Shown here: in pieces, positions 1 through 6,362 of the stretch
How positions within the stretch are numbered: position 1 is the first letter of the stretch
How the letters are laid out: each line of letters starts with the position of its first letter
From: Phycisphaeraceae bacterium
GTDB lineage: Bacteria > Planctomycetota > Phycisphaerae > Phycisphaerales > Phycisphaeraceae
Direction of reading: 5' to 3'
Length of the DNA: 10,826 bases
Assembly (NCBI GenBank): GCA_003552605.1
Contig: PUNN01000517.1
Span: 1 to 10,826 of the forward strand
Position numbers and translations under genes: made by a program
The notes under the pieces: model-generated
What the model saw: only the letters and a program-made list of their open reading frames with translations
Told to the model about the DNA's origin: nothing
Databases searched by the model: none

Positions 1-1
1 G

Positions 2-388
2 ATCACCGGGGTCACCCGCCATATCCGCCCGCAGAAGCCCGACTTCCAGGCGATCGCGGTGGAGCCGGCCGAGTCGCCGGTCATCGGAGGTGGCAATCCC
101 GGCCCGCACAAGATTCAGGGCATCGGTGCCGGGTTCATCCCGCGCAACCTCGATACCTCCTGTGTCAGCGGCACCGAGCAGGTCAGCAGCGAAGAGGCTT
201 TCCAGTGGGCGCGGCGAATTGGGCAGGAAGAGGGCATCTTCGGCGGCATCAGCACGGGGGCCAACCTCTGTGCCGCCGCACGCATCGCCGCCAAGCCCGA
301 AAACCGCGGCAAGATGATCGTCGTCATCGCCCCGAGCTTCGGCGAACGCTACCTGTCGACGCCGATGTTTCAGGACCTCGCAAGCTGA
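2..388 (+). CDS. cysK: Cysteine synthase A (O-acetylserine sulfhydrylase), C-terminal part
   Basis: This is the C-terminal 128 residues of a PLP-dependent cysteine synthase, which makes L-cysteine from O-acetylserine and sulfide in the cytosol. The 5' end lies outside the window and the reading frame is open from base 2. Visible family signatures, in order, are VEPAESPVI, the PGPHKIQGIGAGFIP block typical of CysK, the EEGIFGGISTGAN segment that supplies the serine near the PLP pyridine nitrogen, and the C-terminal GERYLST motif. The order and spacing match the CysK/CysM family, and PGPHKIQGIGAGFIP favours CysK over CysM. An in-frame GTG at 59 is internal, not a start. The C-terminus is short after the GERYLST block, ending 10 residues later, which is normal for many CysK proteins. 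The gene is followed by two hairpins (400-447) and appears unrelated in function to the glycan genes downstream. Confidence 0.95.
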   Translation: MTGVTRHIRPQKPDFQAIAVEPAESPVIGGGNPGPHKIQGIGAGFIPRNLDTSCVSGTEQVSSEEAFQWARRIGQEEGIFGGISTGANLCAAARIAAKPENRGKMIVVIAPSFGERYLSTPMFQDLAS

Positions 389-399
389 AGTGAAGCCGC

Positions 400-447
400 G
401 CTGCGACCCGCAGTCCGCCTGACAGGCCGCACCGGGCGAGCCTGTCA
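400..447 (+). terminator. Tandem hairpins after cysK (candidate terminator)
   Basis: Two inverted repeats follow the cysK stop by 11 nt. The first pairs CTGCG (401-405) with CGCAG (409-413) across a 3-nt loop. The second is stronger: TGACAGGC (420-427) pairs perfectly with GCCTGTCA (440-447) across a 12-nt loop. No T-tract follows, so intrinsic termination is uncertain; it may instead protect the cysK mRNA 3' end. The second stem runs into the ATG at 447, which argues against that ATG as the start of the next gene. Confidence 0.45.
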
Positions 448-497
448 TGGAGATCACGCGGTGGCGGTGGGCGCGCACGGCGAAGGCGGGCGTGACC

Positions 498-1496
498 ATG
501 GCTGACACGGTCCGATGCTCGCAGCCCTCCGGTCATGCGATGCGGCGATCATCACCGGTTGCGCGACTGACCGCCGCCTGCTTGATCAACAGCTACAACT
601 ATCGTCCGTTCATCGCGGAGGCCATCGACAGCGCGCTGGCGCAGACTGTGCCTTTCGATGAGGTCATCGTGGTCGACGATGGTTCGACCGATGGGACGCA
701 GGACTTTCTCGCGAGCCGTTATGGTGATGACCCGCGCATCCGGCTGCTGTTGAAAGACAACGGGGGGCAATTGTCAGCCTACAACGCCGGGTTCGAGGCA
801 AGCAGGGCCGATGTGCTCTTTTTCCTCGATGCTGATGATTGCTATGAACGGGATTACCTCGAGACGGCGCTTGCTTGTTACCACGCGCATCCCGAATGCG
901 ACTTCCTTTTCTGCGCCTATCGCTGCTTCGGCCACCTGGATCGTGAAGTGAGTTTCGCCCCCGCCGACCGTGACCTGGGCCCGAGCATCCTCCATACCCT
1001 CCACACCCGCACGTGGGTGGGCAGTCCATCGAGCTGCCTCTCGCTGCATCGGCGCATCGCCCGGTATCTCTTGCCGCTGCCACTGGAGTCGGATTGGCCC
1101 ATCCGGGCCGACGACTGCCTCGTGTTTGGCGCTGCCGTGGTCGGGGGGCATAAGCGCTTTCTGGGCCAGCCGCTGGTGAACTACCGCGTCCACGGTCAGA
1201 ACCTGCACTATGGTCGGGCCGGCGATGTGCTGGCGGACTATCGCCATCGGCTGGCGACCTGGCGCCTGATGCATCATCTCATCACGCGGATGCGATACGA
1301 TGTGGAGGGCATGGAGGACCTTGTCGACGTCGAGTTTCTCGCCCGGCCCGCTGCGGACTACCGGCTGATGCGTCAGTACCTGAAACTGGCCTGGCGTTCG
1401 CGGCGGCCGCTTCTGCGGCGACTTGCGATGATCCGCCGAATCCTCGGCCACTACCTTGTCCGACGGTCTCCGGGCCCGTCAGATGCCCCAGACTGA
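498..1496 (+). CDS. Family 2 glycosyltransferase (GT-A fold)
   Basis: Inverting or retaining glycosyl transfer from a nucleotide sugar is the expected role, most likely in a surface polysaccharide. The acceptor and donor sugars cannot be read from the sequence. From the ATG at 498 the protein has 332 residues. The GT2 core starts near residue 26 (ACLINSYNY), followed by VIVVDDGSTDGT (about 56-67), which binds the nucleotide, and FFLDADD (108-114), which holds the DxD metal-binding motif. A DD pair in WPIRADDCLVF and a later YRVHGQN match the usual catalytic-base region and C-terminal end of the GT2 domain. The last 45 residues are strongly basic and may sit on the membrane; no TM segment is evident. 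Start choice: 498 has a weak upstream GAAGGCGGG. The in-frame ATG at 447 lies inside a hairpin, and that at 540 has no SD but would keep the domain intact. It is the first gene of a three-gene glycan run. Confidence 0.9.
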   Translation: MADTVRCSQPSGHAMRRSSPVARLTAACLINSYNYRPFIAEAIDSALAQTVPFDEVIVVDDGSTDGTQDFLASRYGDDPRIRLLLKDNGGQLSAYNAGFEASRADVLFFLDADDCYERDYLETALACYHAHPECDFLFCAYRCFGHLDREVSFAPADRDLGPSILHTLHTRTWVGSPSSCLSLHRRIARYLLPLPLESDWPIRADDCLVFGAAVVGGHKRFLGQPLVNYRVHGQNLHYGRAGDVLADYRHRLATWRLMHHLITRMRYDVEGMEDLVDVEFLARPAADYRLMRQYLKLAWRSRRPLLRRLAMIRRILGHYLVRRSPGPSDAPD

Positions 1497-1534
1497 AGAT
1501 AGATGCAGTCTGGTAGGCAGGAGGCGTATCCTGA

Positions 1535-1547
1535 ATGCCGTCGGCAT
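1535..1547. repeat. 13-bp perfect palindrome between the two GT2 genes
   Basis: ATGCCG-T-CGGCAT is perfectly symmetrical around T1541. It lies in the 73-nt gap between the two glycosyltransferase genes, ending 3 nt before the strong Shine-Dalgarno sequence at 1551. It could be a small operator or a compact RNA hairpin that affects access to the ribosome site. There is no second copy in the window, so chance is not excluded. Confidence 0.3.
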
Positions 1548-1550
1548 AGT

Positions 1551-1558
1551 AAGGAGGT
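1551..1558 (+). promoter_or_regulatory. Strong Shine-Dalgarno AAGGAGGT for the second GT2
   Basis: AAGGAGGT is a full anti-SD match. The only in-frame start in range is GTG at 1570, 11 nt beyond the motif, a rather long spacing. This site decides the start of the second glycosyltransferase against the upstream in-frame ATG at 1483, which overlaps the preceding gene and has no SD. Confidence 0.65.
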
Positions 1559-1569
1559 ATCATTTATTC

Positions 1570-2703
1570 GTGCGCACTGCCTCGAATCAGCGATTCCATG
1601 CCGCCTCCGCATGGAGTTTCCGGCGCGGCCGCGCCGGCCCGGTACACAGCATGCCACCTACGCTCTTCCAACACCGAGATGAGAGTGGGGCACCGTCGGA
1701 CTGGATCGCCCCCGTGGGCGATCTTTCGCTGGTGTCGATCATCATCCCCACCCGCAACAGGCGGAAACAGACCAGGGAGGCCATCGCTTCCTGCCATCGC
1801 CAGACCTACCGTCCCATCGAAGTTATCGTGGTCGATGATGGTTCAACGGACGATACCCCCGCGGGGACCGAGGATGCCGCGCGGCGTTACCGTGATCCTC
1901 ATTTCCACGTCCAACACCTCAGGCAGGCGCATGAGGGCGCCCCCGCGGCGCGCAATCGCGGCCTTCGTGCTTCGCGCGGCGAGTTCATCCAGTTCCTTGA
2001 CTCCGATGACCTGTTGTTGCCGGACAAACTCACTTGCCAGATCGAGCACCTTTCTGCTTCCGGTATGCCGTTCAATTACTGCCAGGTTGCTGATGTGACC
2101 CCGGCTGGTGAAACGATCAGTGTGTTCGGTGTTCCCATGCCGCCGCCGGGTGAGGGCGGCCACATCACCGGTTACCACTTCCACACTGCCGGGCCGGTGC
2201 TGAGGCGCCAGGTCTGTGCGGCGATCGGGCGGTGGGATGAGACACAATCGTGCCATCAGGACTACTACTACTTTGCCTGCCTGAAGGCCAGGGGCTATCG
2301 TGGTGCGCTGGTTCAGCGAATCCTCGCCCACCGCCGCCGCCACAATGGCGCTACGATTGCCCAGCAGGCGCAACGGGATGGTTCGCTCGATTATGCTCTT
2401 GGCGTCGAGCAGGCCACATTGAAGGTGATTGCCCTGCTTCATCGCCATGGTGGTTGGACGCGAGCGGAGCGCCGACACCTGGCGCGACAGATGCTTTTTG
2501 ATGCCGCAATGTTCGCTCAGGTCGCCGATCGCAAAGGTGTCGTGCGATGTCTTCATCGCGCATCCGCTGTAAGTCCCGGCCGGCACAAGCTGAGGTTCTA
2601 CCGCATCCTCTTTCGTGTGTGGTGGCGGGGAATTGGCGATGTCATGCGTTATCATCCCTCCTGTCGTCAAGCGGTCGGGGCAAAGGCGAGGAGGCGTGAA
2701 TGA
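1570..2703 (+). CDS. Family 2 glycosyltransferase with N-terminal extension
   Basis: From GTG 1570 the protein has 377 residues. The first 50 or so are basic and low in recognisable structure. The GT2 domain then begins with SLVSIIIPTRN (from residue 53), followed by VIVVDDGSTDDT (85-96) and the DxD-type FLDSDD (142-147). The segment GAPAARNRGLRASRGEFIQFLDSDD is textbook GT2. A later GRWDETQSCHQDYYYF stretch occupies the position of the acceptor and catalytic-base region. It probably adds a sugar to a surface glycan. The C-terminal third (about 260-377) is rich in Arg, His and Ala, with no TM segment. It lies 73 nt after the first GT2 and 68 nt before the FkbM gene, all on one strand. Alternative starts are ATG 1483 (overlaps the previous gene by 14 nt) and ATG 1651 (no SD, but close to the domain edge). 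Family call firm; substrate unknown. Confidence 0.9.
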   Translation: MRTASNQRFHAASAWSFRRGRAGPVHSMPPTLFQHRDESGAPSDWIAPVGDLSLVSIIIPTRNRRKQTREAIASCHRQTYRPIEVIVVDDGSTDDTPAGTEDAARRYRDPHFHVQHLRQAHEGAPAARNRGLRASRGEFIQFLDSDDLLLPDKLTCQIEHLSASGMPFNYCQVADVTPAGETISVFGVPMPPPGEGGHITGYHFHTAGPVLRRQVCAAIGRWDETQSCHQDYYYFACLKARGYRGALVQRILAHRRRHNGATIAQQAQRDGSLDYALGVEQATLKVIALLHRHGGWTRAERRHLARQMLFDAAMFAQVADRKGVVRCLHRASAVSPGRHKLRFYRILFRVWWRGIGDVMRYHPSCRQAVGAKARRRE

Positions 2704-2771
2704 GTCCTGTGCTGTGCTGGCCCTCCTCGAGTAGCGGTTACTTGCATCCCCGCTCCCCCGCATAAACCGAG

Positions 2772-3470
2772 ATGAAGATGAATGTTCGCAAGTTTCTCAG
2801 ACGCCTGTTGATCCGTCCACTGTTCAAACTCGATGCCGGGGAATGGGAGAATGCCCGGTTATCGTTTGCCCAGTACGGGGAGGACTGCGTGCTCGCGGCC
2901 CTGATGATGGAGAAAGAGGGTTTCTACGTGGACGTAGGGGCCCATCATCCGCTTCGCTGTTCGAACACGCACCTGTTCTATCGTCGTGGCTGGCGGGGGA
3001 TCAACATCGAGCCCAATCCGGCATTTTGCGCCGATTTCCAGCATTATCGACCGCGGGATGTGAACCTCTGTGCCTTGATATCCGACCGGAATGAGCCTCT
3101 TCACTACGCTTACTACCGCGAGCCACTCTACAACGGCGTGGTCGAGGCGCACAAAGCGTGTGCGGCCGTTGCCAATCGGGGCGCCCCGCTCAGCGTCGAG
3201 CAGCGGACACCGCGGCGTCTCGACGATATCCTCGAGAAGCATGCTCCAGATCGCCCGATCGATCTGCTCAGTGTCGACTGCGAGGGGCATGACCTCGCGG
3301 TGCTCCGGTCGAATGACTGGTCACGCTTCGCTCCCCGTTTCGTCATAGTCGAAGCATTCGGGAAAGCGAGCGAGCAAACGCACGCATTCATGCGGGACTG
3401 CGGCTATCAAGTGGTGACACGGCTGTATCTGTCTACCATATTCGCGTTGTCCAGTGACGTGATACCATGA
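2772..3470 (+). CDS. FkbM family SAM-dependent methyltransferase
   Basis: A protein of 232 residues, the usual size for FkbM-type (Methyltransf_21) enzymes, which O-methylate sugars or other hydroxyl groups. Visible signatures are SFAQYGEDCVL (31-41) at the domain entrance, FYVDVGAHHP (51-60) as the SAM-binding loop, the INIEPNP segment whose acidic residue would bind the SAM ribose, and LLSVDCEGHD (165-174), the hallmark second motif of the family. The N-terminal 20 residues are basic and amphipathic. Sitting directly behind two GT2 genes, it most likely caps or decorates the same glycan by methylation. There is no clear SD. ATG 2772 and ATG 2778 are both possible and differ by only two codons. 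Confidence 0.9.
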   Translation: MKMNVRKFLRRLLIRPLFKLDAGEWENARLSFAQYGEDCVLAALMMEKEGFYVDVGAHHPLRCSNTHLFYRRGWRGINIEPNPAFCADFQHYRPRDVNLCALISDRNEPLHYAYYREPLYNGVVEAHKACAAVANRGAPLSVEQRTPRRLDDILEKHAPDRPIDLLSVDCEGHDLAVLRSNDWSRFAPRFVIVEAFGKASEQTHAFMRDCGYQVVTRLYLSTIFALSSDVIP

Positions 3471-3599
3471 TGCGGCACCTGCAACGTCGTAACCTGGCTG
3501 AGCAAACTTCGCGTACCTGCGGGGCAGTCGCTGACATGGGGTGGCCGTCGTTGTGAAACCCGCTCGGCATTAGCGCTGGCTTTTGCCGGCCGCCCGGGA

Positions 3600-3605
3600 T
3601 AAAAC
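3600..3605 (+). promoter_or_regulatory. Possible -10 hexamer of a leaderless start (TAAAAC)
   Basis: TAAAAC ends exactly 6 nt before the ATG at 3612. It matches TATAAT at four of six positions but lacks the final T. It is the weakest of four such sites in the window. There is no convincing -35 and no good SD. The rest of the 141-nt gap (3471-3611) shows no gene or clear terminator. Confidence 0.3.
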
Positions 3606-3611
3606 CCTCGC

Positions 3612-4481
3612 ATGTTCCTCGCCGCCGTCACGCTGACCGGCCTTGACTGGGTCTTCCTCGCCGTCCTCGGCCTGCTGGCCGGGGTGCTTGGGGGTATGCT
3701 CGGGGTTGGGGGCAGCATTCTCATGATCCCGGGGTTGACCCTGTTGTTTGGGCGGCACCAGCACCTCTATCAGGCCGCGGCGATGATCGCCAATGTGGCG
3801 GTGTCGGTGCCTGCGGCTTGGCGCCATTACGCCGCCGGCGCCATTGTGCCGGCGGCATTGCGGTGGATGCTGCCGGTAGCGCTTGTGGCCGTGGTGATCG
3901 GGGTGTGGGTGTCGAACCGGCCGGTGTTTGCGGGGATGGACGGTGGCATCTGGCTTGGGCGGATCCTGGCGTTGTTTCTGCTCTACGTGGCGGTGAGCAA
4001 TGCCTTTCGACTGCGCGATGCCGAGCCGCCGCCGGGGCCGGTGGTCATCCCCGAACAGCCCGGCCGCAGCGGGTCGGCCCTGACCGGCGGCACGCTGGGG
4101 CTGACCGCCGGCCTGCTCGGCATCGGTGGGGGCGCCGTGGCCGTGCCGCTCCAGCAGGTATTGCTGAAGTTGCCGCTACGGGCGTGCATTGCCAACAGCG
4201 CGGCGGTGATCTGCTTCAGCGCGGCCCTTGGGGCGGTATACAAAACGGCCACACTGCCTGGCCACACCTATGCCGCGGGAATGCACTATCACTGGCATCA
4301 GGCAGTGCTCCTCGGCGCCATCCTCGCTCCGACAGCCTTTCTCGGTGGCCGCTTGGGGGCGAGTCTGACCCACAGGCTGCCACTGTGGCAGGTTCGGGTC
4401 GCCCTCATTGTCCTGATGGTCGCTGCGGCGTGGCAGATGGCGGCGCTGCCACTTGGGCCTCAGGCGGGAATGGTGCAGTAA
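3612..4481 (+). CDS. TauE/SafE family membrane permease (putative anion/sulfite exporter)
   Basis: A 289-residue polytopic membrane protein of the TauE/SafE (formerly DUF81) family, whose members are proposed to move sulfite, sulfoacetate or related organosulfur anions across the inner membrane. The family's internal duplication is visible. The first repeat has GLLAGVLGGMLGVGGSILMIP (about 21-41) and the second has LTAGLLGIGGGAVAVP (164-179), each a glycine-rich G-x-G-G-G-type motif near the start of a half. I count about seven to eight hydrophobic segments, with a hydrophilic linker around 135-155 (RDAEPPPGP...). The usual length is about 250-270, so this one is slightly long. The substrate cannot be assigned. 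cysK 3.2 kb upstream is another sulfur gene, but glycan genes lie between and I would not link them. The ATG at 3612 lies just behind a -10-like hexamer. Confidence 0.88.
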   Translation: MFLAAVTLTGLDWVFLAVLGLLAGVLGGMLGVGGSILMIPGLTLLFGRHQHLYQAAAMIANVAVSVPAAWRHYAAGAIVPAALRWMLPVALVAVVIGVWVSNRPVFAGMDGGIWLGRILALFLLYVAVSNAFRLRDAEPPPGPVVIPEQPGRSGSALTGGTLGLTAGLLGIGGGAVAVPLQQVLLKLPLRACIANSAAVICFSAALGAVYKTATLPGHTYAAGMHYHWHQAVLLGAILAPTAFLGGRLGASLTHRLPLWQVRVALIVLMVAAAWQMAALPLGPQAGMVQ

Positions 4482-4660
4482 GTCTATTTACCTCAAATGT
4501 TTACGGGTTTCGGCTTGACGTGGCCGTGTGGGGACTGATTCCGATCTGCGGCACGCTTTTTGCACCTTCGCTACGCGGGGCTGTGCGGGTTGCCCGAGCA
4601 ACATCGTGCGCGAGATGGAATTTGCACGCCGTAAGATTCTGAGAACAGAGGTGATTTGCC
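4482..4660 (+). other. Intergenic gap before htpX with Shine-Dalgarno
   Basis: This 179-nt gap presumably holds the htpX promoter. The only firm element is the ribosome site GAGGTGAT (4648-4655), 5 nt before ATG 4661. TTGACG at 4515 and TAAGAT at 4632 resemble promoter boxes, but neither has a partner at proper spacing. No CIRCE-like repeat (TTAGCACTC-N9-GAGTGCTAA) is present. No small gene is evident. Confidence 0.5.
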
Positions 4661-5503
4661 ATGACCCGTTTCTTCAACAACGTCAAGACGGCCATGCTCC
4701 TCGGCGGCCTGTTCGGCCTCATTCTCGTCGTGGGGGCGCAGTTCGGCGAGGTTGGACTGATCATGGCCCTCATCCTCGGCGGGGCGATGAACGTGTTCGC
4801 CTATTTCTTCAGTGACCGCATCGCCATTGCCGCGATGCGCGGCGAGGAAGTAGATGAGCGCACCGCACCGGACCTGATCACCATGGTCCGCCGCCTTGCC
4901 GACAACGCTGGTCTTCCCATGCCGCGTGTCTATATCTGCCCGCAGGAGGCGCCCAATGCCTTTGCCACCGGCCGCAATCCGCGCAATGCCGCCGTGGCGG
5001 TGACGCAGGGCGCGGTGCGGCTGCTCAACTATGACGAGATGGAGGGCGTGCTCGCTCACGAACTCGCCCACATCAAGAACCGCGACACGCTGATCAGTTG
5101 CATCGCCGCGACCATCGCCGGGGCGCTTCAGTACCTCGCGTGGATGGCCTTCTTCATCGGTGGCTCCGGCCGTGGCGGGGGCAACCCGTTGATCATGCTG
5201 CTGATGATCGTCCTGGCGCCGATTGCTGCGGTGATCATCCAGCTTGCCATCAGCCGCAGCCGCGAATACGTCGCCGATGCGGATGCGGCCGATATCGCCG
5301 GCACGCCCCGAGGCCTGGTCAATGCCCTGCGTAAGCTCGATGCCTATGCCCGGCGGGTGCCGATGGAGGGAGAGATGCCCGCAAGCAACCACATGTTCAT
5401 CGTCCAGCCGCTTTCGGGCAGCGGTGGCGGCACGCTGTCGCAGTTGTTCTCTACCCACCCGCCGATCGAGAAGCGCATTGCACGCTTGCTGGAAAGGCCG
5501 TGA
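4661..5503 (+). CDS. htpX: Membrane zinc metalloprotease HtpX (M48B)
   Basis: A 280-residue inner-membrane protease that degrades misfolded membrane proteins with a cytosolic active site, acting alongside FtsH in quality control. Length matches the family (280-300). Two N-terminal TM segments (about 10-27 and 31-50) are followed by the domain start APDLITMVRRLADNAGLPMPRVYI. Then come NAFATGRNPRNAAVAVTQG, which is characteristic of HtpX, the zinc motif HELAH (133-137), two more hydrophobic segments (about 145-167 and 177-197), and SREYVADADAA with Glu202 as the third zinc ligand. The closing STHPPIEKRIARL is the standard HtpX C-terminus. A strong SD (GAGGTGAT) fixes ATG 4661. All catalytic residues are present, so it should be active. 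A gap of 117 nt with a C-run and a hairpin separates it from the next gene. Confidence 0.97.
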   Translation: MTRFFNNVKTAMLLGGLFGLILVVGAQFGEVGLIMALILGGAMNVFAYFFSDRIAIAAMRGEEVDERTAPDLITMVRRLADNAGLPMPRVYICPQEAPNAFATGRNPRNAAVAVTQGAVRLLNYDEMEGVLAHELAHIKNRDTLISCIAATIAGALQYLAWMAFFIGGSGRGGGNPLIMLLMIVLAPIAAVIIQLAISRSREYVADADAADIAGTPRGLVNALRKLDAYARRVPMEGEMPASNHMFIVQPLSGSGGGTLSQLFSTHPPIEKRIARLLERP

Positions 5504-5508
5504 CTCCG

Positions 5509-5524
5509 CCCCCCCGCCCCCCCC
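5509..5524. repeat. Interrupted poly-C tract (C7-G-C8)
   Basis: Seven Cs, one G and eight Cs start 5 nt after the htpX stop codon. Such runs are prone to slippage and sequencing error. Being outside any reading frame, a length change would alter only the spacing between htpX and the downstream gene. Confidence 0.8.
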
Positions 5525-5556
5525 GGAAGCAGGGGCCCGGCCTCCGGAAGCGGGGC
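5523..5556. repeat. Short direct repeat CCGGAAGC(A)GGGGC
   Basis: CCGGAAGCAGGGGC (5523-5536) recurs as CCGGAAGCGGGGC (5544-5556), differing by one missing A, with 7 nt between. It probably arose by local duplication in a gene-free stretch. Function unknown. Confidence 0.7.
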
Positions 5557-5578
5557 ACTCGGGTTGCGAGGCCGGGCT
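5534..5578 (+). terminator. Hairpin in the htpX downstream gap (candidate terminator)
   Basis: GCCCGGCCTC (5535-5544) and GAGGCCGGGC (5568-5577) are perfect reverse complements, giving a 10-bp GC-rich stem plus a possible G-U pair, with a 23-nt loop. No T-tract follows, so it may terminate, attenuate or simply cap the htpX mRNA. It would separate htpX from the next gene only partly, since the following SD is 31 nt further on. Confidence 0.4.
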
Positions 5579-5620
5579 GGCCGCGAACTGGGAGCGTGTC
5601 TTCGCTGAAGGAGCGACGCC

Positions 5621-6229
5621 ATGAAGCTCGACAAAGACGCCCGTAAGCAGTTAGATGAGCACCTCGACGGCATCGACCGCGTCCTTGCCGGACAGGGGGT
5701 TGCGCGAGCGCAGCGCAAGCAGATCACCGATGCCACCGAGGCTCACATCCGCGACCGATTACATCAGCAGCAGCTTGATGGTGCCCGGCTCGATGTCCGG
5801 GCGATCCTGGCCGATCTCGACCCGCCCGAGGTATACGCCGATCCGGCACGGCGCGAGGCTGCCATGGCCCGGGTCGTGCGCACACCGCGGATGAGCCGCG
5901 CGGCGGTGTGGGGTTGCATCACGGGGTTGCTCGGCGCTGTTGCCATTGCTGTGGCGTTGCTGATCGAGCAGGATGAGCCTGCGGGATTGCTGCCTCAGCC
6001 GGGCTTTGTCAACATCGCCTCCTATGTGCTATTGCTGGTGGGCTGGCTGGCAGCGCTGGCGATGTTTGTGCTCGGCCTGGTTGCCCTGGTGCAGATCGCC
6101 CACAACCCGAGACGCCGCCGTGGCCTGCCGCTGGCATTTTTCAACCTGCTGTTCTACCCGGCGGTGCTTTTCGCCTGGCTGTTTATCGAATTGACCCTCG
6201 GCCCCGGCTTGCCGCGCGGGATACCCTGA
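5621..6229 (+). CDS. Three-TM membrane protein with HAAS-like helical N-terminus
   Basis: A 202-residue protein I cannot assign to a named gene. Residues 1-90 are hydrophilic and helical: an LxxHLxxIxRxLAGQ opening, then RKQITDATEAHIRDRL, then VRAILADLDPPEVYA. This order (short helix, E/DxxAHIxxRL helix, then L-x-x-L-x-x-P-x-E-hydrophobic-A) resembles HAAS/DUF1700-type signalling domains that often precede membrane segments. Three hydrophobic segments follow at about 93-115, 129-160 and 170-193, with an NPRRRRG cytosolic-type loop between the last two. SD AAGGAG (5608-5613) with 7-nt spacing fixes ATG 5621. HAAS proteins commonly neighbour PadR-type regulators, but none is visible here. The htpX neighbour suggests an envelope setting only. 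A hairpin (6233-6266) ends the unit. Reality of the gene is very likely; the domain assignment is by pattern only. Confidence 0.8.
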   Translation: MKLDKDARKQLDEHLDGIDRVLAGQGVARAQRKQITDATEAHIRDRLHQQQLDGARLDVRAILADLDPPEVYADPARREAAMARVVRTPRMSRAAVWGCITGLLGAVAIAVALLIEQDEPAGLLPQPGFVNIASYVLLLVGWLAALAMFVLGLVALVQIAHNPRRRRGLPLAFFNLLFYPAVLFAWLFIELTLGPGLPRGIP

Positions 6230-6232
6230 ACG

Positions 6233-6266
6233 GCCATGCTGCCGGGGTGACGCAGGGCGGCATGGT
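6233..6266 (+). terminator. Hairpin just after the HAAS-like gene (candidate terminator)
   Basis: CCATGCTGCC (6234-6243) pairs with GGCGGCATGG (6256-6265), giving 10 bp including one G-U wobble and a further G-U at the base, with a 12-nt loop. It begins 4 nt after the stop codon. In the other strand the wobbles would become A-C mismatches, so the structure belongs to plus-strand RNA, as expected for this gene. No T-tract follows. Confidence 0.5.
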
Positions 6267-6316
6267 GTCGGCCAATGCACGCCGTTGTCTCTGGCACTTC
6301 GATTGAAGCGGGGAGG

Positions 6317-6342
6317 GGGCCGACTTGCAGGATGGCCGGCCC
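6317..6342 (-). terminator. Hairpin after the GT4 gene (weak terminator candidate)
   Basis: GGGCCG (6317-6322) and CGGCCC (6337-6342) form a 6-bp GC stem with a 14-nt loop, 20 nt beyond the end of the minus-strand glycosyltransferase gene. No U-tract follows on the minus strand. With the hairpin at 6233-6266 it would leave each of the two convergent genes with its own end structure. Confidence 0.3.
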
Positions 6343-6362
6343 GTGCATCCCTGGCAAGGGGC

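Noticed and set aside
447..497. ATG 447 as start of the first GT2
   Set aside because: It lies on the right arm of an 8-bp hairpin, has no convincing SD, and adds 17 residues of no conserved character. It remains possible, as does ATG 540.
1843..2763. Minus-strand open frame of 306 codons opposite the second GT2
   Set aside because: No domain pattern; the plus-strand GT2 motifs are unambiguous.
2..4481. cysK and the TauE-like exporter as a linked sulfur module
   Set aside because: Three glycan genes lie between, the exporter's substrate is unknown, and it appears to have its own start region.
4515..4520. TTGACG as a -35 box for htpX
   Set aside because: No acceptable -10 lies 16-18 nt downstream. 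TAAGAT at 4632 likewise has no -35 at proper distance.
4571..5458. Minus-strand open frame of 295 codons opposite htpX
   Set aside because: Composition is Arg/His/Gly-rich with no domain pattern, as expected for the antisense of a GC-rich gene. htpX on the plus strand has every family motif and a strong SD.
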